DNA from: Chionis minor
Lineage: Eukaryota > Chordata > Aves > Charadriiformes > Chionididae
Reading direction: 5' to 3'
Assembly (NCBI GenBank): GCA_013398295.1
Contig: VZSF01006829.1
Span: 124,001-188,000 of the forward strand
Length of the DNA: 64,000 nt
The notes below the pieces were generated by a model, which worked only from the letters and a program-made list of their open reading frames with translations, did no database searches and had not been told where the DNA came from. The position numbers were made by a program, and so were the translations under genes. Below, piece after piece: positions 13,991 to 26,908 of this stretch (positions are counted from its first letter, which is position 1; every line of letters begins with the position of its first letter).

Positions 13991-15983
13991 AAACAGGACA
14001 ATGTTTGGCAAGAATGGTGATATCGTATGTTCGACCAGCTGATACGCTTTGCAGCTCAAAGGAGAAAACAAGCTGAAAGCCACACAAGGCCTTTCTTAGT
14101 CTGAAACAAAAGCAGCAAACCTCGCTAAACCTTGTCTTGTAATAATTTTCAAAGCCTATGGGGGCTTTTGGTGATCTTGATTCCCATGACGTTTGCCGTA
14201 CTACACTTTTAAAAGGAAAAATTTTACTTCTGAATTAGGTATTTGATCTGCATGCAGTGCTCTGTAACTAGGTGTTAGTATATTCCTAAAATATATTTTT
14301 AAAACACAGTTTATATTAATAACACACATTTCAGAGATATGAAAAAATCTTTCATTTAAAAAAACCACCTTTTCTCTATTTGTTCTTTCCAGAATTAAGC
14401 CATATTGGTATTGGGACAAAATGTTTAAATCCCATACCGGCTATTTTTTTGAATTCTCAAACTTAATGCAGTTGGCTTTTAGTGCAGGAAACCAGTGTTT
14501 GATAATGTATGGCTGATAGCATCAGATGTAATGTGACAGATAATTAGTACCGGTTACTTCCCTGTGAATTAAAACAGTTGCGTCTTTTTTCATGATTATG
14601 AGAAATAGACTGTAATGTGCTCTGTAAAAGAAAATGCAAAATTTTCAAACAAGAATGCCCAAAGGGCTAAAAAAAAAAAAAAATTTGCATAAATACGTAT
14701 TTGCACATGTGCATGCTCTCTTTTAGAGATTTCTTTTTGGAAAACTGTTATTGAAGAGGCTCTCTTCCCTACACATATAGCACAGTATTCTGTACTTTAG
14801 TGAGGCAGTATACAGCTTTTGTTACAATGACAAATACTGAAATGTTAAAAATAGATCAAGCTTTAAGAATCCCAGATATTTTCAAATAACAAAGAGTGAT
14901 TTATGCGGGCTCATTTTGCACTTTGACAAAATATAGAGGCGCTTTTGTACTATGATTAGCAAGGGTGCTGATGTCAGTTCGCTTGTCTAGCTTTAAGCTT
15001 TATTCTGCTGCTAAATTGTGCTTTGTACTGTAATCCAGAGAACCTTTGTATCTGCCTTATTAGTGTGTAGTTTATGGAATTGCTTTTGTTTTTGAATATA
15101 ATCTGTGCCAGTTTCAGTGAGTGTGACTCATTATATGACTGAAATAAACATTCACATATGCACTATGTGAAAACTCTTCAAAAATAGTAGCAGGTGCTGG
15201 TAGGCTAAATTCAATGTTTTAAGTACTTTACAGTTGCTATTTTGTAGCCTGAAGGGCTGAAAGCAAATTCCGTTTAGCTGGGTGATTTTCTGAATTTTAA
15301 ATTCAGGGGTCCTATTTACTCATTAATGCTCAACAGAGATTGTCAGGATTGCTAAGAATCTTTCACTCTTAACATAGCACTAGAAATAAACTTGTAGAAG
15401 AGGCACACTTGGTTGATACAGAGTTGATTTTTTTTTTTATTTTTACACAAATCGTGAGACAAAATGCATTGTGCTCCTCGATTGCTGTTGTCCCTCTCCT
15501 GTCTCTAATCTCTTTCCTCCTGACCTAAGCTTTGATAATTTCGTCTGAATGACTGCAAGCTGAGGCTAAAGATAAAGCTAGTTTCTGAAGCAACAGAGTT
15601 TTGCAGTTTGGTTTGTGACAGTTATCTGTGATCAACCTTGTCTGGGGAGAGCCTCCAATACCGAAGTTTCCTGTTATCCCAGTATCTAAGTTGTCACTTG
15701 ATTTGGAAACAGGAAACAAACTTTGCCAATGTTTTTGGGTTGCTCTTCAAGAGTGTTTATCAGCTGCGCTACTAGAAGATGCTCACATTTGAAATCTAAA
15801 TTGAAGGGGTTTCATCTGTTACATCTTTTACTTCTGTGTTTTACTGTTCACCCAGTTAAACTTACTGCTACCATGGAAACAGTTGCTTGAGACCTTGACT
15901 CAATTCACACGGTTCAGCGTTTGAAGGCAGATGTGGTATTCACAACTACAATAAATATACTTGTTTTATAAAGTCTAAAAGTT

Positions 15984-16015
15984 ATCTTAAATAACTTTTA
16001 TCTTAAATAACTTTT
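15984..16015 (+). repeat. Perfect 16-bp tandem duplication
   Basis: The unit atcttaaataactttt occurs twice in a row with no mismatch, in intron 1. Both copies also contain a small inverted pairing (aagttat against ataactt), so the segment could fold. Confidence 0.88.
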
Positions 16016-17884
16016 AGAGGCTTGGTAGTTGGAGAGTGGATCACAAGCCTTAATTAAGCTGTCTGGCATTTTCCCCTTTCTCCTGCTTTTTGTATTATCT
16101 TTTCATAATAGCTTCCTAAGCTTGCTGCCCAAAAAAAGCATGCCCACATGACAAGGAAGGTTTTGTGAGTCTCCAGTGCAAAGTCGACAGTGCTGGTTCG
16201 GAGCTGGAAGATGGCAGTGCAGTTCTCGCTCTTTGTCCTTTATGGTCTCACTCCACTAGGTTGTTTGAAGGTAACAACCCCATAAAAATGAAATGGAAGC
16301 ACTCTTGTGCCTCAAGAAAATGGGTCTGAATCTTTTCCTGATATGTAGTAAGGAGCTCTTGTTCTCAAAGCTACGTCACAGCATGTAAAGGATGTCACAT
16401 ATCTTGACCTCCTCTGGGACCATCCTTGCTGATTTCATTCCCTTCCTTGGTTAGCACGCAGCCAGGTCTGACCAAAAGGAGTACTCACCCTCTCGTTTTA
16501 TTTCTTTTAATTTCTTCTGTGGTTTTTTTTGTCCTTCCAAAGGACTTTCTGGTGACCTTGTTTGAATGTCTTAAAGAAGTTCCAAGTGGGGTGCTTTGGG
16601 ACATACGGTGTGAGTCTGTGATGTAACGCGCAGTGGCTTGGCTACTGCATGGATTTGCCTTGGTCTCCAACTTTGCTGAAAAGCGTAAAAACAACTGGAC
16701 AAAACAGTGATGGCTCCCCACTGTGTCCAGGCCCTCCTTTCAGATTTCTAACTGTGAATGCAGTGCAGCTCTTCTGGTGGGCAGTGGCAGTACGCCTAGT
16801 TTTTTTCTACTGTGCCCATTATCCTGGCATTTGTGAATATGAAGAATCTTACGGCATAGAATGCTGTATTACTGGTAGAGCTGAGGAGCCAAAATGCAGC
16901 TGAGCGGGGCAATAAAGATGCTGTCGGTAACAGCAGGACAGCTGTATGCAAACCTTGGTTTCTTGGTTTGAGTTAGCATCTTTGGCAAGAATTATGCCAA
17001 GTGACGGAGGCCCACTGGGTTGAAAGGCAGCTGAGGATTAGGTGGAAGATGAGGCATTATAGTTGTGATTTTCTCCCAGACCAGCTTTTGTCTCTCTGCA
17101 GCGGCAAGAAGGCTGATCTAACAAGCACAGCGTCAGATCGTGAAATGTGTTTCTTCTGTGGAAGTACCTTTCACAGAGACTGTTTTTTATGCAGTAAAAC
17201 TATAATGTTTGGTCATTCTCTCCATCCCTGTCTGTCTAACGGTTTCCAAAATAATAACATAGCTCTTCTGTAAGAAGTACTATTGGAGAAATATTACGAG
17301 GCTCTGAGTGCAGAGTTCCCCTAACATCGAGGCAAGCGTGCAGTGTGAGTGGTGTCTGTTCTTTAAATGCGGGGGTCACTATCCTTGAGTATCAGTGAAA
17401 AATTCAGAGTTAAAAGGCATCATCCCGAAGCAGCAGATACTGGAAACAAGATGCTATGAAGCGCTTAAAGATATCTTTTATTTTGTCTTCCCCATGCCTA
17501 TGTCACCTTCCTTCAAAAGTTTTTTTGTGTGTGCTTTTTTCTCCGAGTCCCCCTCCTCACTTTTTTCTTTACTGGCCTCGACCTTTCTCATGTTGTAAAC
17601 AGTGATTTAATAATATGTCCTCTTCTTAGAAACCAAGTTCAAATACAGAAGGCATAAACTTTAAAGTTTACAAATACAAATTCACTAATCCTCTAGTCCA
17701 CTGTTGTAACAATACGTAAATGGATTATGTTAAATGTAGGTAACTGGTGTGTAATCTCTTAGTTATAATTGAACTACTTATTACTGGGTTCAAATCAGGT
17801 TGAAACCATACACAAAAGGTAACAGTCTTAAAGTATTATTTTTTTCTTCTAATTTCTCTCCCTTTTTCTCTCTCCGATTTTCAG

Positions 17885-18179
17885 GCATGGAAGAGGAGAT
17901 GGTTTGTGCTTCGCAGCGGCCGTTTAACAGGAGATCCAGATGTATTGGAATACTACAAAAATGACCATGCCAAGAAGCCTATCCGTATTATTGACTTAAA
18001 TTTGTGTCAACAAGTGGATGCTGGATTAACGTTCAACAAAAAAGAGTTTGAAAACAGTTATATTTTTGATATCAACACTATAGACAGAGTTTTCTATTTG
18101 GTAGCAGACAGCGAGGAGGAGATGAATAAGTGGGTTCGATGCATCTGTGATATCTGTGGGTTCAACCCTACAGATGAGG
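17885..18179 (+). CDS. GAB1: GAB1 coding exon 2, PH domain (295 nt)
   Basis: This exon encodes about residues 25-122 of GAB1 and the first base of codon 123. It begins [14 protein letters not shown] and runs through [13 protein letters not shown], covering most of the N-terminal pleckstrin-homology domain; the first strand and the start Met are in the missing upstream exon. The PH domain binds PI(3,4,5)P3 and holds the docking protein at the plasma membrane after receptor activation. The Trp of the WFVLR strand and the C-terminal helix ([16 protein letters not shown]) are both visible. The acceptor follows a strong pyrimidine tract ending ttttcag, in phase 0; the donor is G|gtaagt, phase 1. 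The open frame continues into the intron to 18226, but that part is not exonic. Compared with the human protein as I recall it, changes are few (for example LCQQ for LCEQ). Confidence 0.97.
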
Positions 18180-20680
18180 GTAAGTTATGTTGTTTTTTTC
18201 TGATAAAGTGTGATGCCTGCATGTAAAGAATGTTTCAAAGATCAGATTACTATCTTTAGGAGCTGGCATATGTTTTAAAACTTGTATGCATTTGCTATGA
18301 AACTTGCTTGTTACTCTGACAAAAAGTAAGCAGGATAGAAGGAGTTACTAAGAATTGGTTACCAATTAAGTGTGCCATAGAACTTGGATGATGCTCTTCT
18401 GTTTTGCGTGGTTAGGTCTGGAGAGTATAGGAAAAATCTTTTAAGTAAAATCATGCAAAACAGAAGATCATAATCATCAAAGGAATCCCATTTGGTATAA
18501 AAATGTATGGTTATGCAAGCAGGAATTGAGTGCAAAATGTCAGGTTTCTAATATTACCATTTCCCTGTCTGCTTTGCATCTTGGAAAAAAAGAAATAATC
18601 CACCCTCCCCCGGCTGAAACAAATGAAAAATAACTTGTAGTTCTCCACTATCCAGCTCTAATCCTACGAAAATAGACATTGTGTGAAAACAGCTTGAAGG
18701 AAACAGGACGGTGTGTTTAATTCCTACAAATACCTTGTGGCCATTGCTTGTCCTGAATCCATTCTTATTTATTTACTTATTATTCCTGCATTCCTTGTGC
18801 AGATTAGTGGGTTGCATGACTTGTAGCTCTGTGCACAGTCCCAAGAAAAGATTAAATAGGAGCGGTAAGAGGGTTAGAAATAACACATGCCTGAGTGAAG
18901 GGGCTAGAATTAAATCCCTGGTTTTTGTAGGGTTGTGGATTGAGTGAGGTGGGGGGAAAAAGGGCTTGCATTTCTTCTGCTCCAGCGAAATCTTCGAAAA
19001 TGACGGGGAAAATATCGTTGCTTTCTAAAGAGAGGCCTTTTTTTCTCTCCTTACTGCAGTTTTGAACTAAAACTTTGTCACGAAAACTTCAGCTATGAAT
19101 TACCATTCTGGTAGCAAATTCAGTGAAGGGTACTTGTTTTGACAGTTCCAGCATGTTTTTATGACATCCTGAGCATAACTGAGACCACCCACAGGACGTT
19201 TCTGAGAGCAACTGCCATGTGATTCAGTGTTCAGTTTGCCAGGAATCCGTTACATAGGGGAGGAGGTAGGCAGGTAGTTGCTTTTTATTTGGTAATACAC
19301 CAGTGCAGCCATGGGCAGGAGGTGTTCAGAAATCACTGGTTCTGGGGGAAAAAAACAGGAATCTGGGAAGTAAGGAGGAAATGCGTTTACCTGGCAGCTC
19401 TTGTGTATGTGAGAGCACAAAGAAGCACATGTCCATTGGGTGGAATGAAGAGGTAGGGTCCCCTCGAAGCCATGAGGCTTTTCCTTGCTGAGAAGGAAAA
19501 GGATACTTGCTCTTCCTTGAGAGCTGGTGTATTGCTAATCCTAAATTTTCTGTCGACGTCACATCTTCTGTTGAACTGAAGGTGAAATGTGCGATGAATG
19601 TGGAGAGAACTAGCTATGCCCTCACTGTCCGTTTGGAACAAAACTGGTTTTTGCTTCAGTCAATTGCATGAGCAACTTAGCCCCAGTATACTCCTTTGCG
19701 TGCTTCATCTCTGGTGTTTTTGTCTGAATTATCCCAGTGCATTTACTGAACGTAACCGAGAGTTGACAGTACTGTCTGTTTTATGGGTTTAGTAATGTCT
19801 TGCAATGCATTGAGGAAGAATTAAAAAAGGAAAATGCAAAAGTCAGTTACTGAGTGTCTGTTTATTGCCAAGTTCTTATTTTTATACAAGATAAATCTTC
19901 CTACGAATGGAAGAGCAAGTCATCAACGTACTCTATAAAATCTGTGTTAACCTACAGTCTATTTTGAGAATTTAACGAATAGGTGAAGTTCACTGCAGAC
20001 AATTAAAAAGCACTATTATTTTAGTGTGGAACTAAACAAAAAGAGATTGTATGGGGCATAACCAACCTTCCCTTTAGCCTATGGAAGCGGAAGGTAGCTT
20101 TCTTTGAAGTTGGACAAAATGTCTCTTGCCAAACTGCTTAGGGGTCTTGTTATGAGAGGGCTGTTGTTGGCATCCTTTGCTGGATCAAGGACTGGGAGCA
20201 CCACTGGCCTATGGTCCCTGCTGCTATTTGTTTGGAAACCCGGTCCAACTGCCTCTGTGGATTTACAAAGAAAAAAATTATGAGATGGTGGTGGTTAGTG
20301 CTATTAGAAAATGAATATAGAGTTGTTTTGGTGTCGGGAGGAGTGAGGGAGAAAGTTAATCATAACTGTGGAGAGACCAAAAAAATAAAGATCACTTCAG
20401 GCTAGCTCTGAGCTACTCCTTCTATACTTGGTGAAGGCTCAGAAATTCCTATGATGCGAAGTTTGTATTTTCTTTTATTCCTTTTCTTAAAAATGAGTGT
20501 TCACAGTAATTTAACTACCTAATGCCTTGTTGTGACCTTCCAACAAGAAATTGATTTATGCACATGAAATAATGTTCATTCTGGAGAACTGTATTTGGAC
20601 TGAGTAGATAAATTTATATTCTTTAGTTGTATTTACAAGCCATTGAGTCTCCAGCTTTCTGATTACATCATAATATAGTG

Positions 20681-20710
20681 TAATCTGTAATGATTATATT
20701 ACAATTACAT
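20681..20710. repeat. Short AT-rich inverted repeat
   Basis: Around 20685-20705 the bases tgtaat, gattat, attaca form a six-base stem with a six-base loop, within a run of related taat/atta words. It is an AT-rich local fold in intron 2 with no assigned role. Confidence 0.4.
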
Positions 20711-21671
20711 TATATGGCTTTTTATAGGGATTTTCTTTTAAGGAAGGGTTTACAGTGACTAGGTCTTTTAAACTTACAATAAGATGGAAACATGAAAGAA
20801 ATTTTTATGGTGTTTTTTTTTTAAAATAAGCTGAATAACTGTTCTACTTTTGTAAAGAAATTTCTGGGTACTTTTTATGTTTTCTTCAGCTAATGCTTCT
20901 TGTTTTCAAAGGAAGCCATAAAATGTTTCTTTCTGTAGCATGCTTTTAAAACGCGTGTGTAAAGGTGGGAGGAGCTGCACATGAGCATAGATTTTAGGTT
21001 TACCACTGAGTTTCATACTGCACTTCTAACATTTATATTTTCTCTCCAAGGTTATAATATAATAGATCATTTAGAGGTTTAAATGTAGCTATAAGCAAAA
21101 ATGTATTGCCAGTGTTTTATGTGCTCCACTGAGAGATGTTCTTGGAGGGAGAGACTAAATGGACATGGGAAATTACTATTCTCCTTTGCCTGATGCTGTG
21201 GAGACCTCAGCCAAAATACTGCAGCCTGAGCTTCCAGAAAGATGAGGATAAGTGTTTAAAGAATGGTAGAAATAGAAGAAATGGATTTTTAAAAGTGATT
21301 GGTGAGGAGAAATGTTGAAGGATGTGTTTTTCCCGGGAAGAAAATACTGAGGGAAAAGCTGACTTTCAAAGTATAAAAAGCTGTTATAAGTGGCACATGG
21401 ATCAGTTGTTACCTGAAAAAAGAGGTAATTTGTTTCTCTCTTAGTGAGCAGTGTAATGATAAAGAAAAACCTTCCAAGGATAGTTAAGCACAGGCTGTGA
21501 AAGCCCTTCCGTAGGATTCAGTAGACATCTGTGATGAATGTTTTATACGTGATCCAGCTCCACGTTTCTGTAATTTAGTGAATTGCGTGCTTGGCAGAGC
21601 AGGGGAAGGAGGAAATAATCTTACTATATGCAAACATGTTACTTGCATGTATTCATTTGAATAAAGATAGC

Positions 21672-21715
21672 AATAACAAAGTAAACCAGAAGAAATAACA
21701 AAGTAAAGCAGAAGA
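21672..21715 (+). repeat. Two-copy tandem duplication, 22-bp unit
   Basis: Positions 21672-21693 and 21694-21715 are adjacent copies of a purine-rich 22-bp unit (aataacaaagtaaa, then ccagaaga or gcagaaga) with a single C/G mismatch. It lies in intron 2. Confidence 0.88.
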
Positions 21716-24700
21716 AAAAAAGAAAAGGGAAGAACAAGACGTTGAAATCTACAATTACATTTACACAAATAATTGCGTGTGGTAAGGAAAGTTTCTGTCA
21801 TCCTAAGGGGTCTGTACTTTGAAAGAGCTACAGCTTGCTTTACACGCACCGCTTCCAAAATTTGCAGTATTTCTGTTCAGGCAGCTGTGATCTGGTGTAC
21901 GCCTCTCATGCCTTCTGCATTTTGAATGGTAAAATTGTTTTCAGATAACTTTTTTATTTTTAATCGTGTTCTGATAATACGTGCATTGCGGGTCAGTCAC
22001 AGCTTGGGTGCAATATCAATGGCTGGCAGGATGAACATAACTCCACCTTCCCATCCTGACTCCTTGTAGTCTCCCTAATGCTGCGTGTTCAGGCATCGCT
22101 GGTGGTACACTGTGTTGGAGATCTCCGTGTCAGATCACGATACCCCTGTGCTGGCTGTAACATGAGCATGGAACAGAAAACAGGCTCTGCAACTAAGAAC
22201 TTACTATTGTGACAGAGGAAGTGGTCTTAGTGCTTCAGCTGTTGGACTGGTGTTGAACTCTGGGATTTTGGAGAAGAAATTTTCAGGGGGTCTTTGATAA
22301 ATAGTGGACAATGGTGGTGTTTAGGGTGCCCTTCCTGCATGAAGGGTCTGCCTGTAACAAAACATGTTCTCCTTAGACAGCTTTAACAAGTAGATGATAG
22401 AAGCTGGCACGCTTGGCAGGTCAAAATCACCATCTCAATAACATATGATGAATATTAGAGACTTTGGTCATGAAAGGGCTCAAAAGTAAGGAGAAATGCC
22501 ATGAGCTTTTAGATGAAGGAAGGGAGGCTCTGGAGGAGTGTAGAGAAAAGTGCAATGACAGTAATAAGTTTAAAAAAGTCTCTGCACCATAGAGATGATG
22601 TGCTTAATGACAAGTGGAGGGTTTTTTTTTTATATCTTGGATATGATTAACTAGAAAGTCATCTCAAAGATGACATGCCAGGAGGATGAGTGACTGAGGA
22701 CCTGGAGTGCAGTAAAAAATAGCACGGAAGGACCGAGCTAAGCATTAGTAGAGAGACTCTCCAGGTATGGATTGTGTTGTCTTAGAAGTGAGGCAGTAGG
22801 TTTAGGGGGAACAGTGGCACAAGAGCATCTCTTCTTGTGGAGGCTTTTTTGGTTGCTTGCTTTGATAAAGTGGGGGACAATGGCCACTGAACTGTACAAC
22901 TGTGATTTTTTGAGGATGAAATTGCAGAGAGGAAGGTGACGATGGACCGTGAAGGAGACTGTCAGAGTTGCGAGACTCCACTGGGCAAAATTGCAGAAGA
23001 ATAATAGAATTAGAAGAAGAGGGACCTGAGATTTGGCATAGCAGGTTTGGTAGAGGTGGTAGCTGGTGGCTAAAGAGCTGAGTGTAAAGGCAGGCAAAGC
23101 TGAGATAAGTTTCCCATTATCTAAAGGAGAAAGAGAACACAGCAGAGAAGGCTCAGATGTCTTCAACTTCAGATGATGTGGGTAAAGAATGGGTTGCTAA
23201 GTGAGACGCTGATGAACCGAGCACAAAATCTGCAACAGTAGGTCTTCCCTTACTAGTCTGGGAGGGGAAAAAAAATATGTACATTAAAAAGATATAATTT
23301 ACAATCAGGAGTGTGGTCAGAATCTTAATCTTGGGTGTTTGGTATTATCTTATGCTGCTAGCTGCATGTGACAAAAAATATGGAAGGTAATTCAGCTCTT
23401 CCTTGAGGAAAAATAAACTGAATCTGATGTGCCTAGGTAATGAACTTAATTTTCCCTGGTTCCTGCTGGACACCTTTTGTGGCATTTACATCACCTGATG
23501 AGTTGCTAGGACAGGCGGATTGCAAGAGGCTGGGGTTGGAAAACTGTTCTGTAGATTGCTAGTTCTCAGGTCGCGAGGTGCCGCAAGGCAGTACGGGGAG
23601 CGCCAAAAACCTCTCTGAAATGCAGAGGTGCCTGCGGTTCCTGCCAGTGGGCTGCAGCCCCAGCGGGGTAAGCTCCCCACGTGACCAAAGAGAGCTCTGG
23701 GCCTTTTTAGTGAAGAAAAAAAACCCTGAACATTTTAATGTGGTAGGCTGCACTGTTTCCCTTCACAATCACCTACAGAAGTTAGTCTATGAGGACTCCT
23801 TGATTATTTTTTCCTCTGTCACCCAGCCTGTGTACCATCTGAAGATGAAGAGGACAGGCTACAGATGTTTCTTTTCTCCCCCCAACTTTTGAATCAATAG
23901 TCTTCAAAAGAAAACTGCAGGTGGAGAGGGGGAAGAAATTCGGACTGGAAATGCTTTTGGTATTTTTGAATTTTAAATGGGTAACCAAAAATGCAGCTTA
24001 AAATGACATGTGAACTGCAGATAGTAAGTGCTAAATTTTAGATGTGAGTGCTGAAAGCTGGAAACTTCAGCGTGTGATAAAACTTGGAACTTTTTTGGTT
24101 CAGATGCAGGAGGCAGGGTTGTCCTGAGCATAGTATACAACAAGCAACTACTGAATTCTTTATTAGTGTTCTTTAAATAGTGTACCATGTTTAGTCTCAG
24201 AAAAAGAGCGATAACTTTGAGATTATATTCAACTAAGAAAACAAACTTAACAAAATGCACGGGAACCTTTTATTAAAGTTTTTGAAAGGATTTTCTCTGG
24301 GTGTAGTAGAAAGGCTCAGAATTGAGGCTCGCTGCATAGATTTCATATTGATTGTAAGCTGGTCACTTATGCTGCAAACCAAGCCCAAACTAACATGTCC
24401 ATGCGTCTTCTGGGCTGGATCTGGCTCACATCTCTGGAGTTCAGTATGTGAACGCAGCGAGCGCTTGTTTGCCTGTGCCCGCCAGCGTACACATGCTTGC
24501 GCTCTGTGCGTGCACACGCACACATGTGGCCCTTTGATTCCAGCATCTTTCACTTCAGCCCATGTAAAAACTTAACACTAGAGGAAACTCCAGCAGTGTG
24601 TTTCAGGATGTATCTCATTACATTAAGCAGCACAGATAATGACTTAACAGACCTAATTAAAAGAAAAAAAAAAAAAAAGGAGGGGAAGTCCTTTTAAGGA

Positions 24701-26484
24701 TTAAAGTGATTTGTTTGGTTGGTTTTTTTTATTGTGGCTCCCACTGTTGTATCTGTAAATTTTTGTTCAAGGTTATTTCTCTAATATTTTGTTGGCCATG
24801 GGTTGTTTTAGTTTACATCTGCATTGTAGTAAAAGGATTGAATGAAACGCCTCAGAAGAATAGTAGAAGCACGCGATTGCGTATCTCTTGCTGATTCACT
24901 GTTGCAATGGGAAAATCCCATTTCTATTTTAGTCTTTCTACCTACAGTCTGCAAAGAATGCATTTTCTTACTTTGATTGCTATTTTGACATGTAAAGAAC
25001 TGCTTGCAGTAATGAGGCTTCTGTGTTTTGTTCACTATGAGAACATTTCAAGTATTTACATAATTAGAATATTAAGAGACTATATATCATAATGTAGAAA
25101 ACAATTTAATTTTTGCTCTCATTAAAAAAAAAACTAAAACAAAACACAAAACCACCCTAAATGCGAACTCCCACACTCAAATCTCCTAGATTGTTCATAA
25201 AGCACAGATATAGGAACACATGGAATAAAGAAGCTTTATATAGTTAAGAAGGAAGAGAGGGAAGTTTATTATTCTTATTCAGAAAATGTTCTTTTTACCT
25301 CATTAATTTTATGACTGTTTTATTAGTGCGGCAAATACAAAAATGGTTATGGGGGGGGGGAAAAAGTATAAATTCTAGCAAAGATGATGGCTTGTGACGG
25401 CTCTTAAACCAACTGAGAAAAGGCAAAACTCTTGCCCTGTTTTGAGAAAGCTGCTTGTTCTAGCTGTACTGAATGCAGGAATTATAAAAACAAAATAGGA
25501 TTCTTGTTACGCTCATTTGCATGTTAAATATTCTGGATGTTTTTCCAGCTCCCAGTTATTTCAAAGCAGTCCGAATGTCTGAGCTCTGGGAATGAACCAA
25601 ATGACTTACAGCGCTCTTTGGTGTGCAGATGACCCCTTCCCTAAAAATCTGCTAGTCCGAAGTGGAGCAAGTTGATGATTGCGCTCTTTGAAATCATAAT
25701 AGGCTGCTGGGAGAAACTTACCTTCATATCAGCTTCTGAAGTACTGGCTAAAGAGAATATTTGAGAGGGTACGGATAGGCAAACGGCATTCACTTGCTCG
25801 GTGTTAAGAGTCGCTAATGTTACTGTTTCCTTCGTAGTCAGATTTGAAATAGCTTGAATGTGTAAAGCAAATAAGTAGCCCAGCAATGAAGTGCTTTAGA
25901 CAAAGTTCAATTGCACTTTAAATCAGGCATTAGCCTACGCTATTTAATATATACAAAATGCCTGTATGAGGATGAATTCCAGATCATAAAGTTGGTCTCT
26001 TAATAGTTTATTGCTCTATCCACTGGGGAAAAAAAAAATAAAATCCCAACCAAACCACACAAAAAAACCCCACAACAGATCTATAACATCCTCTAACAGA
26101 GGATGCAGGGATTTTGACAAGTGGTATCTGTGTAAAAGTAAATGAGGCAGCTCATCACAAGGAAGGTATCTGTAATGATCCATTAACATTAATGGGCTCC
26201 AAATCCTTGCTCAGAGAAGAGATCATGAACCTTCTGGACAGTTGGGCAGTGACACCTCTAATACTCGGTAACAATCAAAAGGCAAATGCTTAGGATAGGA
26301 ACACAATAGATTATTGTTATGTCTTTGTAAATCAGTAAGTATGTCCCAGAATTTTTTTTGTGCGTTTTATGCAATAGTTAGTTTCCCTTCTCAGGAAGGG
26401 ATTAGTAGAGCTAGGAAAAGTGAGGGTGAAGGGAAACCAGATCTGCAATGAAATGGTTTCTGTGCCAAGACAAATTAAGCAGCA

Positions 26485-26908
26485 CCAACTCAGTAAAGCT
26501 GTGACAAAGTTGTGTAAAGTTGGGAATGGAGGTTTATGAATAGGAGGCAATTGTTCACTGTTTCGCTGAAGATGGGAGCTGAAGGACATCCAGTGATACA
26601 ATCAAGCAGCGGGTTGAAAAAAAAAAGTAGTGTTTTTTCATGCCACACATAATCGGGTGTGGAGCTCACTGCCACAGGATGACAGCAGAGGTCAAAAATA
26701 TAAATGCACTCAAAAGGGGGGTAGGATAAATTGAGATAAAAGTTTGTCAGAGGCTGGTCGGCGTGGACTGGGGTGCCCCCGACGCCGTGGGCAGCATGGC
26801 AGGCTTGCCTTCCTGCTTGGGCTCAGCCTCTCTGCAACAGGCCACCATCGGAGATGGCATCATGGGCTTCAGAGACTAAAGATCTGAGCCAGTATTTAGC
26901 TTAATGGT
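26485..26908 (+). mobile_element. Ancient CR1-type LINE relic, 3' end
   Basis: The stretch shows, in order, the decayed landmarks of the 3' end of an old sauropsid CR1 LINE. These are a ggacatccagtga segment, an A-rich stretch before a tttttcatgccacacataat segment, then tggagctcactgccacaggatg, then aaaatataaatgcactcaaaa with an aggataaattgag segment. Near 26865-26905 comes a terminal segment resembling the 'gggctagatgga ... tctgacccagtat' tail known from turtle and crocodile CR1s. The frame is broken and no protein survives. Divergence is much higher than in the CR1 of intron 4, so it is an older insertion. The family assignment is from my memory of these tails; the upstream boundary is uncertain. 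Confidence 0.68.

Larger units (their letters stand above)
1..17884 (+). other. GAB1: GAB1 intron 1, 3' portion
   Basis: This stretch is non-coding. Open frames on both strands are short, lack homopolymer-free protein-like composition, and none joins to GAB1. It ends in a pyrimidine-rich acceptor (tctctccgattttcag) directly before the PH-domain exon, so it is the tail of the intron that follows the first coding exon, which lies upstream of the window. It is AT-rich with many T or A runs, a 16-base G run at 6243-6258, two-copy tandem duplications near 6.8, 13.96 and 15.98 kb, and a purine-rich block at 10.2-10.6 kb. I saw no recognisable transposon, RNA gene or promoter in it. Regulatory elements may be present but cannot be told from sequence alone. 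Confidence 0.85.

Noticed and set aside
22738..23166. 142-codon open frame on the minus strand in intron 2
   Set aside because: It arises from a purine-rich strand that removes stop codons on the complement; no protein family is recognisable.
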